The translations under genes were made by a program, and so were the position numbers. A stretch of DNA of 64,000 bases from Enterococcus faecalis (GTDB lineage Bacteria; Bacillota; Bacilli; Lactobacillales; Enterococcaceae): positions 1,334,001 through 1,398,000 of the forward strand of contig NZ_CP118962.1 of the NCBI RefSeq assembly GCF_029024925.1. The letters run 5' to 3'. This document shows, in pieces, positions 38,567 through 47,800 of the stretch. The notes beneath the pieces were generated by a model. That model was not told the DNA's origin, ran no database searches, and saw only the letters and a list, made by a program, of their open reading frames with translations. The first letter of the stretch is position 1. Every line of letters begins with the position of its first letter.

Positions 38567-38920
38567 CTAACCACCTACATTTCTATGTAATTCATTTTGT
38601 AATACAACAACTACTCGGCAATAGTTGTTTTGATTACAAAAACAGACTTCTCTTATAAAGTTTGTTCAAAAAGTGACAAGTCCATTAAAAATTTTATCAC
38701 AATAAATAAAGAAAAGTAAGAGGATAAATAACAAAAATCTCATCAAATTGAAAAGAAGAAGTGGTTGTTTTCACAAGTGTGAAGAGGGTTAATTAAATAC
38801 AAACAAGATTTCAATTACATTACAGAAATTTTAAAACTCAAAATTTAATACGTTTATTTCTTGTTTCAATAGGAAATTAACGGTAAAATAGAAAAGTGAG
38901 ACAGTGAGGAGGAAAAATGA
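38567..38920. other. Non-coding gap before the GH73-LysM gene
   Basis: 354 AT-rich bases between divergent genes. Apart from the promoter at 38861-38889 and a short inverted repeat near 38771 (TTCACAAGTGTGAA), I see no coding frame or terminator. Confidence 0.5.
38861..38889 (+). promoter_or_regulatory. Predicted promoter of the GH73-LysM gene
   Basis: -35 TTGTTT (38861-38866), a 17-bp spacer and -10 TAAAAT (38884-38889), 31 bp before the ATG. Confidence 0.55.
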
Positions 38921-39781
38921 ATGAGCGAACAGTTAACAAGAAGTAGTAAACATATTCAAAAAGCTCTTAAAAAGCAAAAAGCTTATAAACGTGCTACCGC
39001 CGTTGCGGGGACTTCAATGATTTTAGCACCTGTGGTTGGTGCTGCGGTACCTGCCCAAGCAGAATCAAGCCAGCAAGCATTTATTAATGAAATCGGAAAT
39101 TCAGCAGCAGCCGTTGCCAATAGCAATGATATGTATGCTTCCGTCATGATTGCTCAAGCGTTGCTAGAAAGTAGTTATGGTAGTTCTGGGTTAGCATCTG
39201 CACCGAACTATAACTTGTTTGGTGTAAAAGGAAGTTATAATGGACAATCTGTTTATATGCCAACAAAAGAATATTTAGACGGACAATGGGTGACCGTCAC
39301 AGCAGCATTTAGAAGTTATAATTCTTATGCGGAATCGTTCCAAGATCATGCCAATGTTATTCGTTCCACTGCTTTTGGGGATACATACCATTATTCAGGC
39401 GTTTGGAAGAGTAATACTAGCAGTTATCGCGATGCAACAGCCGCTTTAGCTGGAAGTTATGCAACTGATCCAGGCTATGCCGAAAAATTGAATTGGTTAA
39501 TTGAAGCATATAATTTAACTCAATATGATTGGGGAGCACCAGTCGCTCAAACCACTAGTTATTCAGATACAACGGGAACCGTTGATACAACAATCGATAC
39601 AGCGGCTTCTGCAACAGCAACAGCAGAAACTGTAGCTAGTCAAAGTTACACTGTCGCAAACGGCGACACATTGTGGGACATTGCTGCACGTTTTGGAACG
39701 ACAGTTGATAATTTAATGTCACTAAATGGATTAACATTGGATTCTGTTTTATCGGTGGGTCAAACCATCCAAATCGGTTAA
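38921..39781 (+). CDS. Secreted N-acetylglucosaminidase (GH73) with LysM domain
   Basis: A peptidoglycan hydrolase of 286 residues. The N-terminus has a basic region and a hydrophobic core (ATAVAGTSMILAPVVGAAVP), with a likely cleavage after AQA at about residue 47. The glucosaminidase domain (about 50-200) contains the catalytic-Glu stretch AQALLESSYGSSGLA and YNLFGVKGSY. A Thr/Ala-rich linker follows (about 205-240), then one LysM (about 241-286, YTVANGDTLWDIAARFGTTVDNLMSLN). With a single LysM it is shorter than the major enterococcal autolysin AtlA. Confidence 0.9.
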   Translation: MSEQLTRSSKHIQKALKKQKAYKRATAVAGTSMILAPVVGAAVPAQAESSQQAFINEIGNSAAAVANSNDMYASVMIAQALLESSYGSSGLASAPNYNLFGVKGSYNGQSVYMPTKEYLDGQWVTVTAAFRSYNSYAESFQDHANVIRSTAFGDTYHYSGVWKSNTSSYRDATAALAGSYATDPGYAEKLNWLIEAYNLTQYDWGAPVAQTTSYSDTTGTVDTTIDTAASATATAETVASQSYTVANGDTLWDIAARFGTTVDNLMSLNGLTLDSVLSVGQTIQIG

Positions 39782-39806
39782 TTTTGCAATTATTTAGTTG
39801 AAGAAG

Positions 39807-39842
39807 GACCTTACAAAAGCAGTAGTTTTTGTAAGGTCTTTT
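39807..39842 (+). terminator. Intrinsic terminator
   Basis: A perfect 12-bp stem GACCTTACAAAA/TTTTGTAAGGTC, 8-nt loop, then TTTTAT. Confidence 0.88.
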
Positions 39843-39949
39843 ATCGTGAAAATAGGTAGGGCCAGCAGCAATTATTGGATGAGTATAATCCGTTTTTTTA
39901 TTTAATTTTTCACAAACTAAAATTCGTTTTTCTGGTAGAAATCGTTTTT

Positions 39950-39979
39950 TTGAGCTATGCTTAGAGAAAGAATTATTAT
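39950..39979 (+). promoter_or_regulatory. Predicted promoter of cysK
   Basis: -35 TTGAGC (39950-39955), an 18-bp spacer and -10 TATTAT (39974-39979), 30 bp before the ATG. Confidence 0.5.
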
Positions 39980-40009
39980 ATTGTTTGTAAAATTGGAGGA
40001 TGTAGGATT

Positions 40010-40942
40010 ATGACTAAAGGTTATGTAAAATCAGTAACAGAGTTAATTGGTCAAAGCCCAGTTGTGAAATTAAAACGGATGGTACCAGAAGGAGCTGCAG
40101 ATGTTTTTGTTAAACTAGAGTTCTTTAATCCTGGTGGCAGTGTGAAAGATCGAATTGCTTTAAGCATGATCCAACAAGCCGAAGCAGATGGTCGCCTAAA
40201 ACCTGGACAAACGATTATTGAGCCGACTAGTGGTAATACAGGCATTGGGTTAGCAATGGTAGGTGCTGCGTTGGGATATCCAGTTAAGATTGTGATGCCA
40301 GATACTATGAGTATTGAACGCCGCAAATTAATGCAAGCATATGGGGCTGATTTATTATTAACCCCTGGTGCCGAAGGAATGAAAGGGGCAATTGCAAAAG
40401 CTACAGCATTAGCAGAAGAACACGGATACTTCATGCCTTTGCAATTTAATAATCCAGCTAATCCAATGGTACATGAACAAAAAACAGGAAAAGAAATTGT
40501 TGATGTCTTTGGTAAACGTGGCTTAGATGCGTTTGTTTCTGGTGTTGGCACTGGAGGAACCGTTACAGGAGTTGGCCATGAATTGAAACGGATTTTTCCA
40601 GATATTGAAATTGTTGCAGTAGAACCAACGGAGTCGCCTGTTTTAGAAGGTGGCGAACCAGGTCCACATAAAATCCAAGGAATAGGCGCTGGCTTTGTCC
40701 CAGACGTTTTAGACACCACCGTTTATCAAAAAGTTGCCGCTGTTTCTAGTGAAGACGCATTAGAAACTGCTCGTTTAATGGGGCCAAAAGAAGGCATCCT
40801 TGTGGGGATCTCAGCAGGGGCAGCAATTAAAGCTGCCATTGATTTGGCAGTTGAATTAGGCGCAGGCAAACGTGTCTTAGCGCTGGTTCCGGATAACGGC
40901 GAACGTTATCTTTCGACAGCTCTTTACGAATTTCCAGAATAA
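40010..40942 (+). CDS. cysK: O-acetylserine sulfhydrylase (cysteine synthase)
   Basis: A PLP enzyme that makes cysteine from O-acetylserine and sulfide. 310 residues. The PLP-binding Lys is in [12 protein letters not shown] (about residue 44), the Asn/Thr loop in [12 protein letters not shown], and the phosphate loop in [11 protein letters not shown]. No serine acetyltransferase gene is adjacent, so the cysteine route cannot be completed from this window. Single-gene transcript with its own terminator. Confidence 0.95.
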   Translation: MTKGYVKSVTELIGQSPVVKLKRMVPEGAADVFVKLEFFNPGGSVKDRIALSMIQQAEADGRLKPGQTIIEPTSGNTGIGLAMVGAALGYPVKIVMPDTMSIERRKLMQAYGADLLLTPGAEGMKGAIAKATALAEEHGYFMPLQFNNPANPMVHEQKTGKEIVDVFGKRGLDAFVSGVGTGGTVTGVGHELKRIFPDIEIVAVEPTESPVLEGGEPGPHKIQGIGAGFVPDVLDTTVYQKVAAVSSEDALETARLMGPKEGILVGISAGAAIKAAIDLAVELGAGKRVLALVPDNGERYLSTALYEFPE

Positions 40943-40952
40943 AAAACACGCC

Positions 40953-40996
40953 AAAAAACGAGCATTTCTCTTAGTTTAGTAAAATGCTCGTTTTTT
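40953..40996 (+). terminator. Intrinsic terminator after cysK
   Basis: AAAAAACGAGCATTT pairs with AAATGCTCGTTTTTT around a loop of about 14 nt. Confidence 0.9.
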
Positions 40997-41019
40997 CCAC
41001 GAGAATCCTACAATAATTC

Positions 41020-41048
41020 TTGTCAATCGTAATAAGAAATAGTATTAT
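41020..41048 (+). promoter_or_regulatory. Predicted promoter of perR
   Basis: -35 TTGTCA (41020-41025), a 17-bp spacer and -10 TATTAT (41043-41048). ACAATAATTCTTGT (41010-41023) just upstream is loosely Per-box-like; autoregulation is possible but the match is weak. Confidence 0.6.
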
Positions 41049-41080
41049 TTAAGAAAGATAGACAGGGGAGGGATACAAAG

Positions 41081-41524
41081 ATGGACAACGTATTGGTTAA
41101 AAATGCACTTGCTGAATTAAAAGAAGCCAATATCCGAATTACTCCGCAACGTTATGCTATCTTGGAATATTTAATCGAAAATCATACACACCCAACAGCT
41201 GATGAAATTTATCGCGCACTAGAAGATCATTTTCCAAATATGAGTGTAGCAACGGTTTACAACAATCTACGTTTATTTACTGAAATCGGTTTCGTTCAAG
41301 AAATGAGTTATGGCGATGCATCTAGTCGTTTTGATTTTAGTTCGAAGAAACATTATCACGTGATTTGTCAAAAATGTGGTAAAATCGTTGATTTTCATTA
41401 TCCAGGGTTAGAGGACGTTGAAATGGCCGCTAGTAAATTAACAGGCTTCGAAATTAATGAACATCGTTTAGAATTATATGGATTATGTCCAGATTGCCAA
41501 CAAGCACAACAGGAGAATGTGTAA
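41081..41524 (+). CDS. perR: Fur-family peroxide-responsive repressor PerR
   Basis: A 147-residue metal-dependent repressor. The N-terminal winged helix ([13 protein letters not shown], then [12 protein letters not shown]) is followed by the regulatory metal region [19 protein letters not shown], whose spacing and Asp match PerR rather than Fur, and the structural zinc site CxxC twice (CQKC and CPDC). It is expected to repress peroxide defence genes until iron-catalysed oxidation of its His ligands. The assignment to PerR is by sequence similarity to Bacillus PerR from memory. Confidence 0.88.
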   Translation: MDNVLVKNALAELKEANIRITPQRYAILEYLIENHTHPTADEIYRALEDHFPNMSVATVYNNLRLFTEIGFVQEMSYGDASSRFDFSSKKHYHVICQKCGKIVDFHYPGLEDVEMAASKLTGFEINEHRLELYGLCPDCQQAQQENV

Positions 41525-41582
41525 AAAATTACATACTGTTAAAAATTTATCAAAAGATAAGTCACTTGTCTAGGCAAATTTC

Positions 41583-41617
41583 ACAAGCGTAAGAGTTTTC
41601 ACTCTTATGCTTGTTTT
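41583..41617 (+). terminator. Intrinsic terminator after perR
   Basis: ACAAGCGTAAGAGT pairs with ACTCTTATGCTTGT (one G-T), 4-nt loop, then a T run. Confidence 0.9.
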
Positions 41618-41690
41618 TTTGTGTGGTTATTGACTTTTAAATTCTTAAAAACAAAAAATTAACTAGCTATTATTAAGAATTAGCAACAGT

Positions 41691-41719
41691 TTGTGAATTT
41701 TTTTATATGCGATTCACAA
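41691..41719. promoter_or_regulatory. Inverted repeat of Rex-like half-sites upstream of nox
   Basis: TTGTGAA (41691-41697) and TTCACAA (41713-41719) are each a perfect half of the Rex operator TTGTGAAnnnnTTCACAA. They are 15 bp apart, instead of 4, that is one helical turn further. The site is about 100 bp before the nox start. Confidence 0.4.
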
Positions 41720-41821
41720 GCATAAAACTCGAATAAGCTTGATTCCTCTGATATATTTTAAACAGACAGAGGGAGACGTCACCTCTGCAAAACAAAGATT
41801 GTGAAAGAAGGGATTTACAAC

Positions 41822-43162
41822 ATGAAAGTCGTAGTCGTAGGATGTACCCATGCTGGAACTTCAGCAGTTAAAAGTATTTTAGCAAATCACCCGGAGGCGG
41901 AAGTCACTGTATATGAAAGAAATGACAATATTTCCTTCCTATCTTGCGGAATTGCCTTGTACGTTGGAGGCGTAGTTAAAAATGCTGCTGATTTATTTTA
42001 TTCAAATCCAGAAGAACTGGCTTCTTTAGGAGCAACAGTGAAGATGGAACACAATGTTGAAGAAATCAACGTGGACGACAAAACTGTTACAGCGAAAAAC
42101 TTACAAACGGGCGCAACTGAGACCGTTTCTTATGATAAATTAGTAATGACAACTGGTTCTTGGCCAATTATTCCACCAATTCCAGGAATTGATGCTGAAA
42201 ATATTTTATTATGTAAAAACTATTCACAAGCCAACGTAATCATCGAAAAAGCGAAAGATGCCAAACGTGTCGTTGTCGTTGGTGGCGGTTATATTGGTAT
42301 TGAATTAGTAGAAGCTTTTGTAGAATCAGGTAAAGAAGTTACTTTAGTTGACGGGTTAGACCGCATTTTAAATAAATATTTAGATAAGCCATTCACAGAT
42401 GTTCTAGAAAAAGAATTAGTTGATCGTGGCGTTAATTTAGCTTTAGGTGAAAATGTCCAACAATTCGTAGCAGATGAGCAAGGAAAAGTAGCAAAAGTCA
42501 TTACACCAAGTCAAGAATTCGAAGCAGATATGGTGATTATGTGTGTTGGTTTCCGTCCAAATACAGAATTATTAAAAGATAAAGTTGACATGTTACCAAA
42601 TGGTGCAATCGAAGTCAATGAGTATATGCAAACAAGCAATCCTGATATTTTTGCTGCGGGTGATAGTGCAGTTGTTCACTACAACCCAAGTCAAACAAAA
42701 AATTATATCCCATTAGCAACGAATGCTGTTCGTCAAGGTATGCTAGTAGGTCGTAATTTGACTGAACAAAAATTGGCTTATCGTGGCACACAGGGAACTT
42801 CTGGCTTATATTTATTCGGTTGGAAAATTGGTTCAACAGGTGTGACAAAAGAAAGTGCCAAATTAAACGGACTAGATGTCGAAGCAACTGTTTTCGAAGA
42901 TAACTATCGTCCAGAGTTTATGCCAACAACTGAAAAAGTTCTGATGGAATTAGTCTATGAAAAAGGAACACAACGCATTGTTGGTGGTCAATTGATGTCT
43001 AAATATGATATCACACAATCTGCCAATACTTTATCATTAGCGGTCCAAAATAAAATGACTGTCGAAGATTTAGCGATTTCTGATTTCTTCTTCCAACCAC
43101 ATTTTGATCGCCCTTGGAACTACTTAAACTTATTAGCCCAAGCCGCTTTAGAAAATATGTAA
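41822..43162 (+). CDS. nox: Water-forming NADH oxidase
   Basis: An FAD enzyme reducing O2 to water with two NADH, regenerating NAD in aerobic fermentation. It has 446 residues from ATG 41822 (MKVVVVGCTHAGTSAV); the in-frame codon at 41801 is rejected. FAD-binding GCTHAG, the single redox Cys42 in SFLSCGIALY, the NADH-binding GGGYIGIELVE and FAD-binding DIFAAGDSA are visible. NADH peroxidase Npr shares the fold; the N-terminal sequence here matches Nox as I remember it. It is downstream of perR but separated by a terminator. Confidence 0.93.
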   Translation: MKVVVVGCTHAGTSAVKSILANHPEAEVTVYERNDNISFLSCGIALYVGGVVKNAADLFYSNPEELASLGATVKMEHNVEEINVDDKTVTAKNLQTGATETVSYDKLVMTTGSWPIIPPIPGIDAENILLCKNYSQANVIIEKAKDAKRVVVVGGGYIGIELVEAFVESGKEVTLVDGLDRILNKYLDKPFTDVLEKELVDRGVNLALGENVQQFVADEQGKVAKVITPSQEFEADMVIMCVGFRPNTELLKDKVDMLPNGAIEVNEYMQTSNPDIFAAGDSAVVHYNPSQTKNYIPLATNAVRQGMLVGRNLTEQKLAYRGTQGTSGLYLFGWKIGSTGVTKESAKLNGLDVEATVFEDNYRPEFMPTTEKVLMELVYEKGTQRIVGGQLMSKYDITQSANTLSLAVQNKMTVEDLAISDFFFQPHFDRPWNYLNLLAQAALENM

Positions 43163-43172
43163 TTAATAATAG

Positions 43173-43208
43173 AAAAAGGATGAAGAACAGAAGTTCTTCA
43201 TCCTTTTT
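43173..43208. terminator. Bidirectional intrinsic terminator
   Basis: A perfect 16-bp stem AAAAAGGATGAAGAAC/GTTCTTCATCCTTTTT with a 4-nt loop, between convergent nox and a Nudix gene. Confidence 0.93.
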
Positions 43209-43209
43209 G

Positions 43210-43818
43210 TTAGTCACTAAGCGCTCCAGTTGTTTGGTTCATTAATGCCATTAATTGCTCTTTCGTTGTTCGTTTGATAGAAAGAGGGGGGAGATTATCT
43301 AAAGAAAAATAAGCACAATTCGAGGTTTCAATGTTTTTTTCAAAGGGATGATTTTCTAAAATCTCACAAGAAAAGATCATTTTATAGTACTGAAATAGTT
43401 GAGGAATGTCTTTTCGTTTATCTGTATCATAAACAGCAAGCAATTCTTTTGCTGTAACAACTAAGCCAGTTTCTTCCAATACTTCTTTTTCAATATTTTC
43501 TTTAGGGGAGCAGCCAATTTCGGCATAGCCACCAGGTAATGACCATTCTTTGGTCCGTAAATCTTCAACTAATAAAAAACGATTCTCTTTTTTTATTAAA
43601 CCGCGAACATCTACTTTCGGTGTTGGATAACCTTCCTCTTTAGTTAAGATTTTTTCTAAGTCGGGCAAAACAGCCGCTTCGTGTCCGGTTGTGCTAACAA
43701 GTTGTAACGTAAGTTCTCGTAGTTCTTGGTAACGTTCTTGATCAAAAGCATCTTTCCCGTAAAAAAGACCTGCATCTGCCAATGCTAGCAACCGCTTATA
43801 GGTGTTCAGATAATCCAT
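43210..43818 (-). CDS. Nudix hydrolase with helical N-terminal domain
   Basis: A 202-residue protein. Residues 1-60 form the helical Nudix_N-type domain (LNTYKRLLALADAGLFYGKDAFDQERYQELRELTLQLV). The Nudix box is GGYAEIGCSPKENIEKEVLEETG (about 95-117 with the usual Arg replaced by Lys, and Cys where GE is common), as in the CDP-choline/ADP-ribose pyrophosphatase-like subgroup. The substrate is probably a nucleoside diphosphate derivative. Monocistronic, convergent with nox. Confidence 0.85.
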   Translation of the reverse strand: MDYLNTYKRLLALADAGLFYGKDAFDQERYQELRELTLQLVSTTGHEAAVLPDLEKILTKEEGYPTPKVDVRGLIKKENRFLLVEDLRTKEWSLPGGYAEIGCSPKENIEKEVLEETGLVVTAKELLAVYDTDKRKDIPQLFQYYKMIFSCEILENHPFEKNIETSNCAYFSLDNLPPLSIKRTTKEQLMALMNQTTGALSD

Positions 43819-44024
43819 ATACGCACGCTCCTCATAGACTTAATACGTTTAGTTTAACAGAAAAAAACAAAGGAAGGGCAGATTTAGCGAGAAAAGGCGT
43901 CGGTTTAAGGAAATAATAAAGAATAAATGACTAACTTACATTTTTAAACTACCTATGCTATTATTTAATAAAAAAGATTGGGTATACAATAATTTTGTTA
44001 TGTAAACAAAAAGGGGGTTGTAAA

Positions 44025-44495
44025 TTGAAAGAATTTATAATTATAAGGGAAAAAAATGCAGATAAAAAAACTCAAGCAGCACAAGAAGTATTGTTTAATC
44101 TTCCAGAATGGTTTGGCCTTGAAAAAGAGACCCGCAAGTATATCGATATAGCTAGCACTTTACCTATGTGGGTGGCAAAGGATGTAGAGAATAAAATACT
44201 CGGTTTTATAACACTTTCAGAAACAAGTAAAGATACAGTAGAAATCCATTGTATGGCAGTTAAAAAGCGGTATCATCGCAAAGGTATCGGCAAGTTATTG
44301 ATAGAAAGCGTGGAAACGTATTCTAAAAATAACTATTTTTTTATTCAAGTCAAAACAGTTGACGAAGGAAATTATTCCGTGTACGATCATACTATTCGTT
44401 TTTACGAATCATTGGGTTTTAAGCGCCTTGAGGTTTTTCCGACATTATGGGACGCTTGGAATCCTTGTTTAATTTTAATTAAACACTTGATTTAA
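44025..44495 (+). CDS. GNAT-family N-acetyltransferase
   Basis: An acetyl-CoA-dependent transferase of 156 residues. The start is TTG 44025 behind GGGGG at 7 nt; an in-frame TTG at 43995 lacks an RBS. Acetyl-CoA-binding motif A is AVKKRYHRKGIGKLLIESVE (about 83-102), and motif B is TIRFYESLGFKRLEVFPTLWD. The substrate is unknown; nothing marks it as an antibiotic-modifying enzyme. It precedes a second GNAT gene by 19 bp. Confidence 0.8.
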   Translation: MKEFIIIREKNADKKTQAAQEVLFNLPEWFGLEKETRKYIDIASTLPMWVAKDVENKILGFITLSETSKDTVEIHCMAVKKRYHRKGIGKLLIESVETYSKNNYFFIQVKTVDEGNYSVYDHTIRFYESLGFKRLEVFPTLWDAWNPCLILIKHLI

Positions 44496-44514
44496 TCTAC
44501 AAAGGAGTTTTAGT

Positions 44515-45042
44515 ATGTCAGTATTTATTAGAGAGTGTACCGTCGCAGACGTACCAGAATTAGAGGCCATTTGCCAAGAGACTTTTGCAGATACTTATGG
44601 AGATGGCGAAAACGAAGAGGATTTACAGGCACATTATGAGAGGAAATTTAGTCCAGCAGTTTTAGAAAGCGAAATCTTACATAAAGATTCGCAATATTTC
44701 TTTGCTTTTTATAATAATGAACTTGCAGGTTATGTGAAATTAAATCACGGTGATGCTCAGATTACCTATCAACATCCACAAGCGTTACAAGTTGAGCGCA
44801 TTTATATTCGTAAATCTTTTAAGCGTTTAGGCTTAGGCAAACATTTGATTACGAAAGCAATTGAATTAGCGGAAGAAGCAGAAAAAGAGACGGTTTGGTT
44901 AGGTGTTTGGGAACATAATCATCCAGCGCAAAAATTTTATCAATCATTAGGCTTCGTCAAAACAGATGAACATGATTTTTATATGGGAAATGAACGCCAT
45001 ACCGATTATACAATGACGAAACAGTTAAAAGAGTCAACGTAA
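44515..45042 (+). CDS. GNAT-family N-acetyltransferase
   Basis: A 175-residue acetyltransferase. Motif A is VERIYIRKSFKRLGLGKHLITKAIELAEE (about 92-120, shown in the cofactor-binding RLGLGK), and motif B is HPAQKFYQSLGFVKTDEHDF. ATG after AAAGGAG. It is only distantly similar to the preceding GNAT protein, so the pair is not a simple tandem duplication. Substrate unknown. Confidence 0.85.
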   Translation: MSVFIRECTVADVPELEAICQETFADTYGDGENEEDLQAHYERKFSPAVLESEILHKDSQYFFAFYNNELAGYVKLNHGDAQITYQHPQALQVERIYIRKSFKRLGLGKHLITKAIELAEEAEKETVWLGVWEHNHPAQKFYQSLGFVKTDEHDFYMGNERHTDYTMTKQLKEST

Positions 45043-45045
45043 AGC

Positions 45046-45093
45046 AAAAACAAGGAAACGGACGCAGTGGAGCCGACGATTCCTTGTTTTTTT
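45046..45093. terminator. Bidirectional intrinsic terminator
   Basis: AAAAACAAGGAA pairs with TTCCTTGTTTTT; the enclosed GC-rich segment may extend the stem. Between convergent genes. Confidence 0.85.
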
Positions 45094-45096
45094 ATC

Positions 45097-45915
45097 TTAA
45101 AATTGTGAAGGAGATTTTCCATAATATTTTTTGAATAATTTACTAAAATGATAGGCATCTTCGTAACCAACCGTTTTTGCCACTTCTTTGACACTTAAAG
45201 AATCATTTTTCAACAATTCTTTCGCATGGTTTAAGCGGATTTGAATTAAATAATTGATTGGCCCAACGCCTGTGGCCGCTTTAAAGGTTTTCGACAAATA
45301 AGTCGGGGTAACATATAACATTTCAGCTAACTGTTCCAAAGTAATTTCTTCGTCATGGTGCGTTTCCAGATAATAAATCGTATGATTGACTAAATTTCGT
45401 TTTCTTTTTTCCGTTTTCGATAGCCGAGTTTCAATTTTATTTTCTTGATCAACTGCTAAGCTTCTTAAAATATAGACCAATAGTTCAATAACTAAAGCTT
45501 TAATTTGTAACGCTGATTCAACTTCTTGATGGTTTAATTCATGAACAATTTGCCAAGCTTTTTCTAAAAAAGCACCATGTAAATGACTTAAATCTAATAA
45601 AGCTGATTTATTTGGAAATACGTTTCGCGCTAAGCCTTCTAAATAGAGATTTGAAATGCCAATGTGTAGTTGATGTGAGTAAGTTCCTGCTTTTTGTTGC
45701 TCACCATGTTCCGTTCGCGGATTAAAAAGAAACACCGTACCAGCAGTGGCATGGTACTGTTGCCCTTGAACAATATATTCAGATTCACCTTCTAAAAGAA
45801 TAGATATTTCCAGAAATTCATGATGATGACAATTATAAGGGTGGGTCTCTTCGTTCCAAGGATCGAAGGCATATAAAATTTCAGGATTAAACGTTCGACT
45901 ATTTGTGTAGTTCAT
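45097..45915 (-). CDS. AraC-family transcriptional regulator
   Basis: A 272-residue regulator. The N-terminal cupin domain (about 1-150, HHHEFLEISILLEGESEYIVQGQQ) may bind a sugar-like ligand. The C-terminal double helix-turn-helix covers about 170-272 (LEQLAEMLYVTPTYLSKTFKAATG and VKEVAKTVGYEDAYHFSKLFKKYYG). It is divergent from the ABC exporter pair with about 136 bp between starts, so it may control that operon; no operator is recognised. Confidence 0.88.
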   Translation of the reverse strand: MNYTNSRTFNPEILYAFDPWNEETHPYNCHHHEFLEISILLEGESEYIVQGQQYHATAGTVFLFNPRTEHGEQQKAGTYSHQLHIGISNLYLEGLARNVFPNKSALLDLSHLHGAFLEKAWQIVHELNHQEVESALQIKALVIELLVYILRSLAVDQENKIETRLSKTEKRKRNLVNHTIYYLETHHDEEITLEQLAEMLYVTPTYLSKTFKAATGVGPINYLIQIRLNHAKELLKNDSLSVKEVAKTVGYEDAYHFSKLFKKYYGKSPSQF

Positions 45916-46051
45916 AAAAAATCACTCCTACTTGTATCCGCTTTCTATACTATATTGTACATCAAAATATACAAGAATGCCCATTTCTTTTCCTATAAAA
46001 AAACAGTAATCTTATACACGTCCATAAAAACAAGAGAGAGTAGGGGAGAAA

Positions 46052-47800
46052 ATGAATAGTTTTGAATGGATTTGGCAATATGCTAAAAAAAATAAGAATA
46101 AGTTACTGCTAGCTGTTATTTTTGTCGTTATTAACGCTATTTTAATTGTTATTATTCCATTGTTAACTGGCAGAATTGTAGACCAAGTAATCAATCAGGG
46201 GAAGATTGAAGAACTTGTCCCAATTCTTGGGACTATGATTGGGGTGACCGTTATTCGGACAGTTGTTCGTTATAGTTATCAAGTCTTGTTTGAATCGGTT
46301 GGACAATCTGCGTTATTTGACTTAAGAAAAGATATGTATGTCAAACTTCAAGAATTAGATTTTGATTTCTTTAATCATACACGTGTTGGCGACATTATGG
46401 CGCGAATGACAGGGGATACAGACGCTATCCGCCATTTTGTTTCTTGGGTCACTTATAACCTCTTAGAATGTATTTTATGGTTCATCGCAGCCGTGATTGT
46501 GATGGGGACGATCAATTGGCAATTGATGCTGGCATTAATTTTAATTACGCCTTTGATTTTTCTGTTAACACAAAAAATGTCGAAGGAATCGCATCCGGTA
46601 TTTTTTGAGATCCGGGAAAGTTTTTCTCGGCTAAATTCGATGGTCGAAGAAAATATTGGTGGAAATCGGGTGGTTAAAGCTTTTTCTCAAGAACCTTATG
46701 AAATTGAAAAGTTTAACAAGCACAATGAAGACTATAAAAAATGGAATATGGCTTCTGCAGATGTCTCAAAAAAATATTTACCGTGGTTAGACGGTTTTGC
46801 AGGTAGTTTAAATGTTATTGCCTTAGTTCTTGGTGGCCTCTTTGTAATTCAAGGTCGGATGACAATTGGTGATTTAGTTGCCTTTAACGGCTTTCTCTGG
46901 ATGTTGAACATGCCGATGCGAATGAGTGGCTGGTTGATCAATGATGTGCAACGCTTTACGGCATCGTCCATTAAAATTCGTCAGTTATTAGCAACGAAAC
47001 CGAAGATTCCCATTGCTCGGGAAAAAGAAGCAGAACCAATCCAAGGTTATGTGACGTTTGATCACGTGTCCTTTCATTTTTCAGATGATCCAGAAACCCC
47101 CATTTTATCGGATGTTTCATTTTCAGCAAAACCTGGTGAAACAATTGGTATTTTAGGGGAAACTGGTTCAGGCAAAACCACTTTAGTTAACTTAATCGCT
47201 CGGTTCTATGATCCAACAAAAGGCACTGTTTATATTGATGGAAAAGATGCTAAAAGCTATTCTGTTCGTAAATTGCGAGAAAATATCTCCATGGTTATGC
47301 AAGATGTCTTTCTTTTTTCCAATACAATAGAAGATAACATTGCTTTTGGTAACACATTGGCTAACTTGGAACAAGTGCAAATGATGGCTGAAATTGCTGA
47401 TGCCCATAGCTTTATTTCCAGAATGCCCGAAGGTTATGCAACAATTGTTGGTGAACGCGGCGTTGGCCTATCTGGTGGCCAAAAACAGCGGATTTCACTG
47501 GCCCGTGCCTTAACCAAAGATCCAGCTATTTTAATTTTAGATGACACAACTTCCGCTGTTGATATGGAAACAGAATCAAAAATTCAAAAAGAACTAGGTC
47601 GTTTGACGGAAAAGAAAACGACATTTATTATCGCCCACCGAATTTCTTCTGTGAGAGAGGCCAATTTAATTTTGATGATGGAAAAAGGCCGTGTGGTGGA
47701 AAGCGGTACGCATAGCGAATTAGTCGAACAAAAAGGCAAATATTTTGACGTATATCAAAAACAATTAGGTCTGACAAAGGAAGGTGAGTCGCGTGGCTAG
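46052..47800 (+). CDS. Heterodimeric ABC exporter subunit, degenerate-site half
   Basis: A 582-residue half-transporter. Six membrane helices occupy about residues 15-310; the nucleotide-binding domain has Walker A GETGSGKTT, signature LSGGQ, and a Walker B ILILDDTTS in which Asp replaces the catalytic Glu. That substitution marks the non-hydrolysing site of heterodimeric multidrug exporters (BmrC/LmrC-type). It overlaps the next gene by 8 nt. It resembles the Efr family of enterococcal drug exporters, but I cannot say which pair. Confidence 0.92.
   Translation: MNSFEWIWQYAKKNKNKLLLAVIFVVINAILIVIIPLLTGRIVDQVINQGKIEELVPILGTMIGVTVIRTVVRYSYQVLFESVGQSALFDLRKDMYVKLQELDFDFFNHTRVGDIMARMTGDTDAIRHFVSWVTYNLLECILWFIAAVIVMGTINWQLMLALILITPLIFLLTQKMSKESHPVFFEIRESFSRLNSMVEENIGGNRVVKAFSQEPYEIEKFNKHNEDYKKWNMASADVSKKYLPWLDGFAGSLNVIALVLGGLFVIQGRMTIGDLVAFNGFLWMLNMPMRMSGWLINDVQRFTASSIKIRQLLATKPKIPIAREKEAEPIQGYVTFDHVSFHFSDDPETPILSDVSFSAKPGETIGILGETGSGKTTLVNLIARFYDPTKGTVYIDGKDAKSYSVRKLRENISMVMQDVFLFSNTIEDNIAFGNTLANLEQVQMMAEIADAHSFISRMPEGYATIVGERGVGLSGGQKQRISLARALTKDPAILILDDTTSAVDMETESKIQKELGRLTEKKTTFIIAHRISSVREANLILMMEKGRVVESGTHSELVEQKGKYFDVYQKQLGLTKEGESRG

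Noticed and set aside
40051-40719. A 222-codon open frame antisense to cysK
   Set aside because: It is the shadow of a well-conserved gene, has no RBS, and its translation has no coherent domain.
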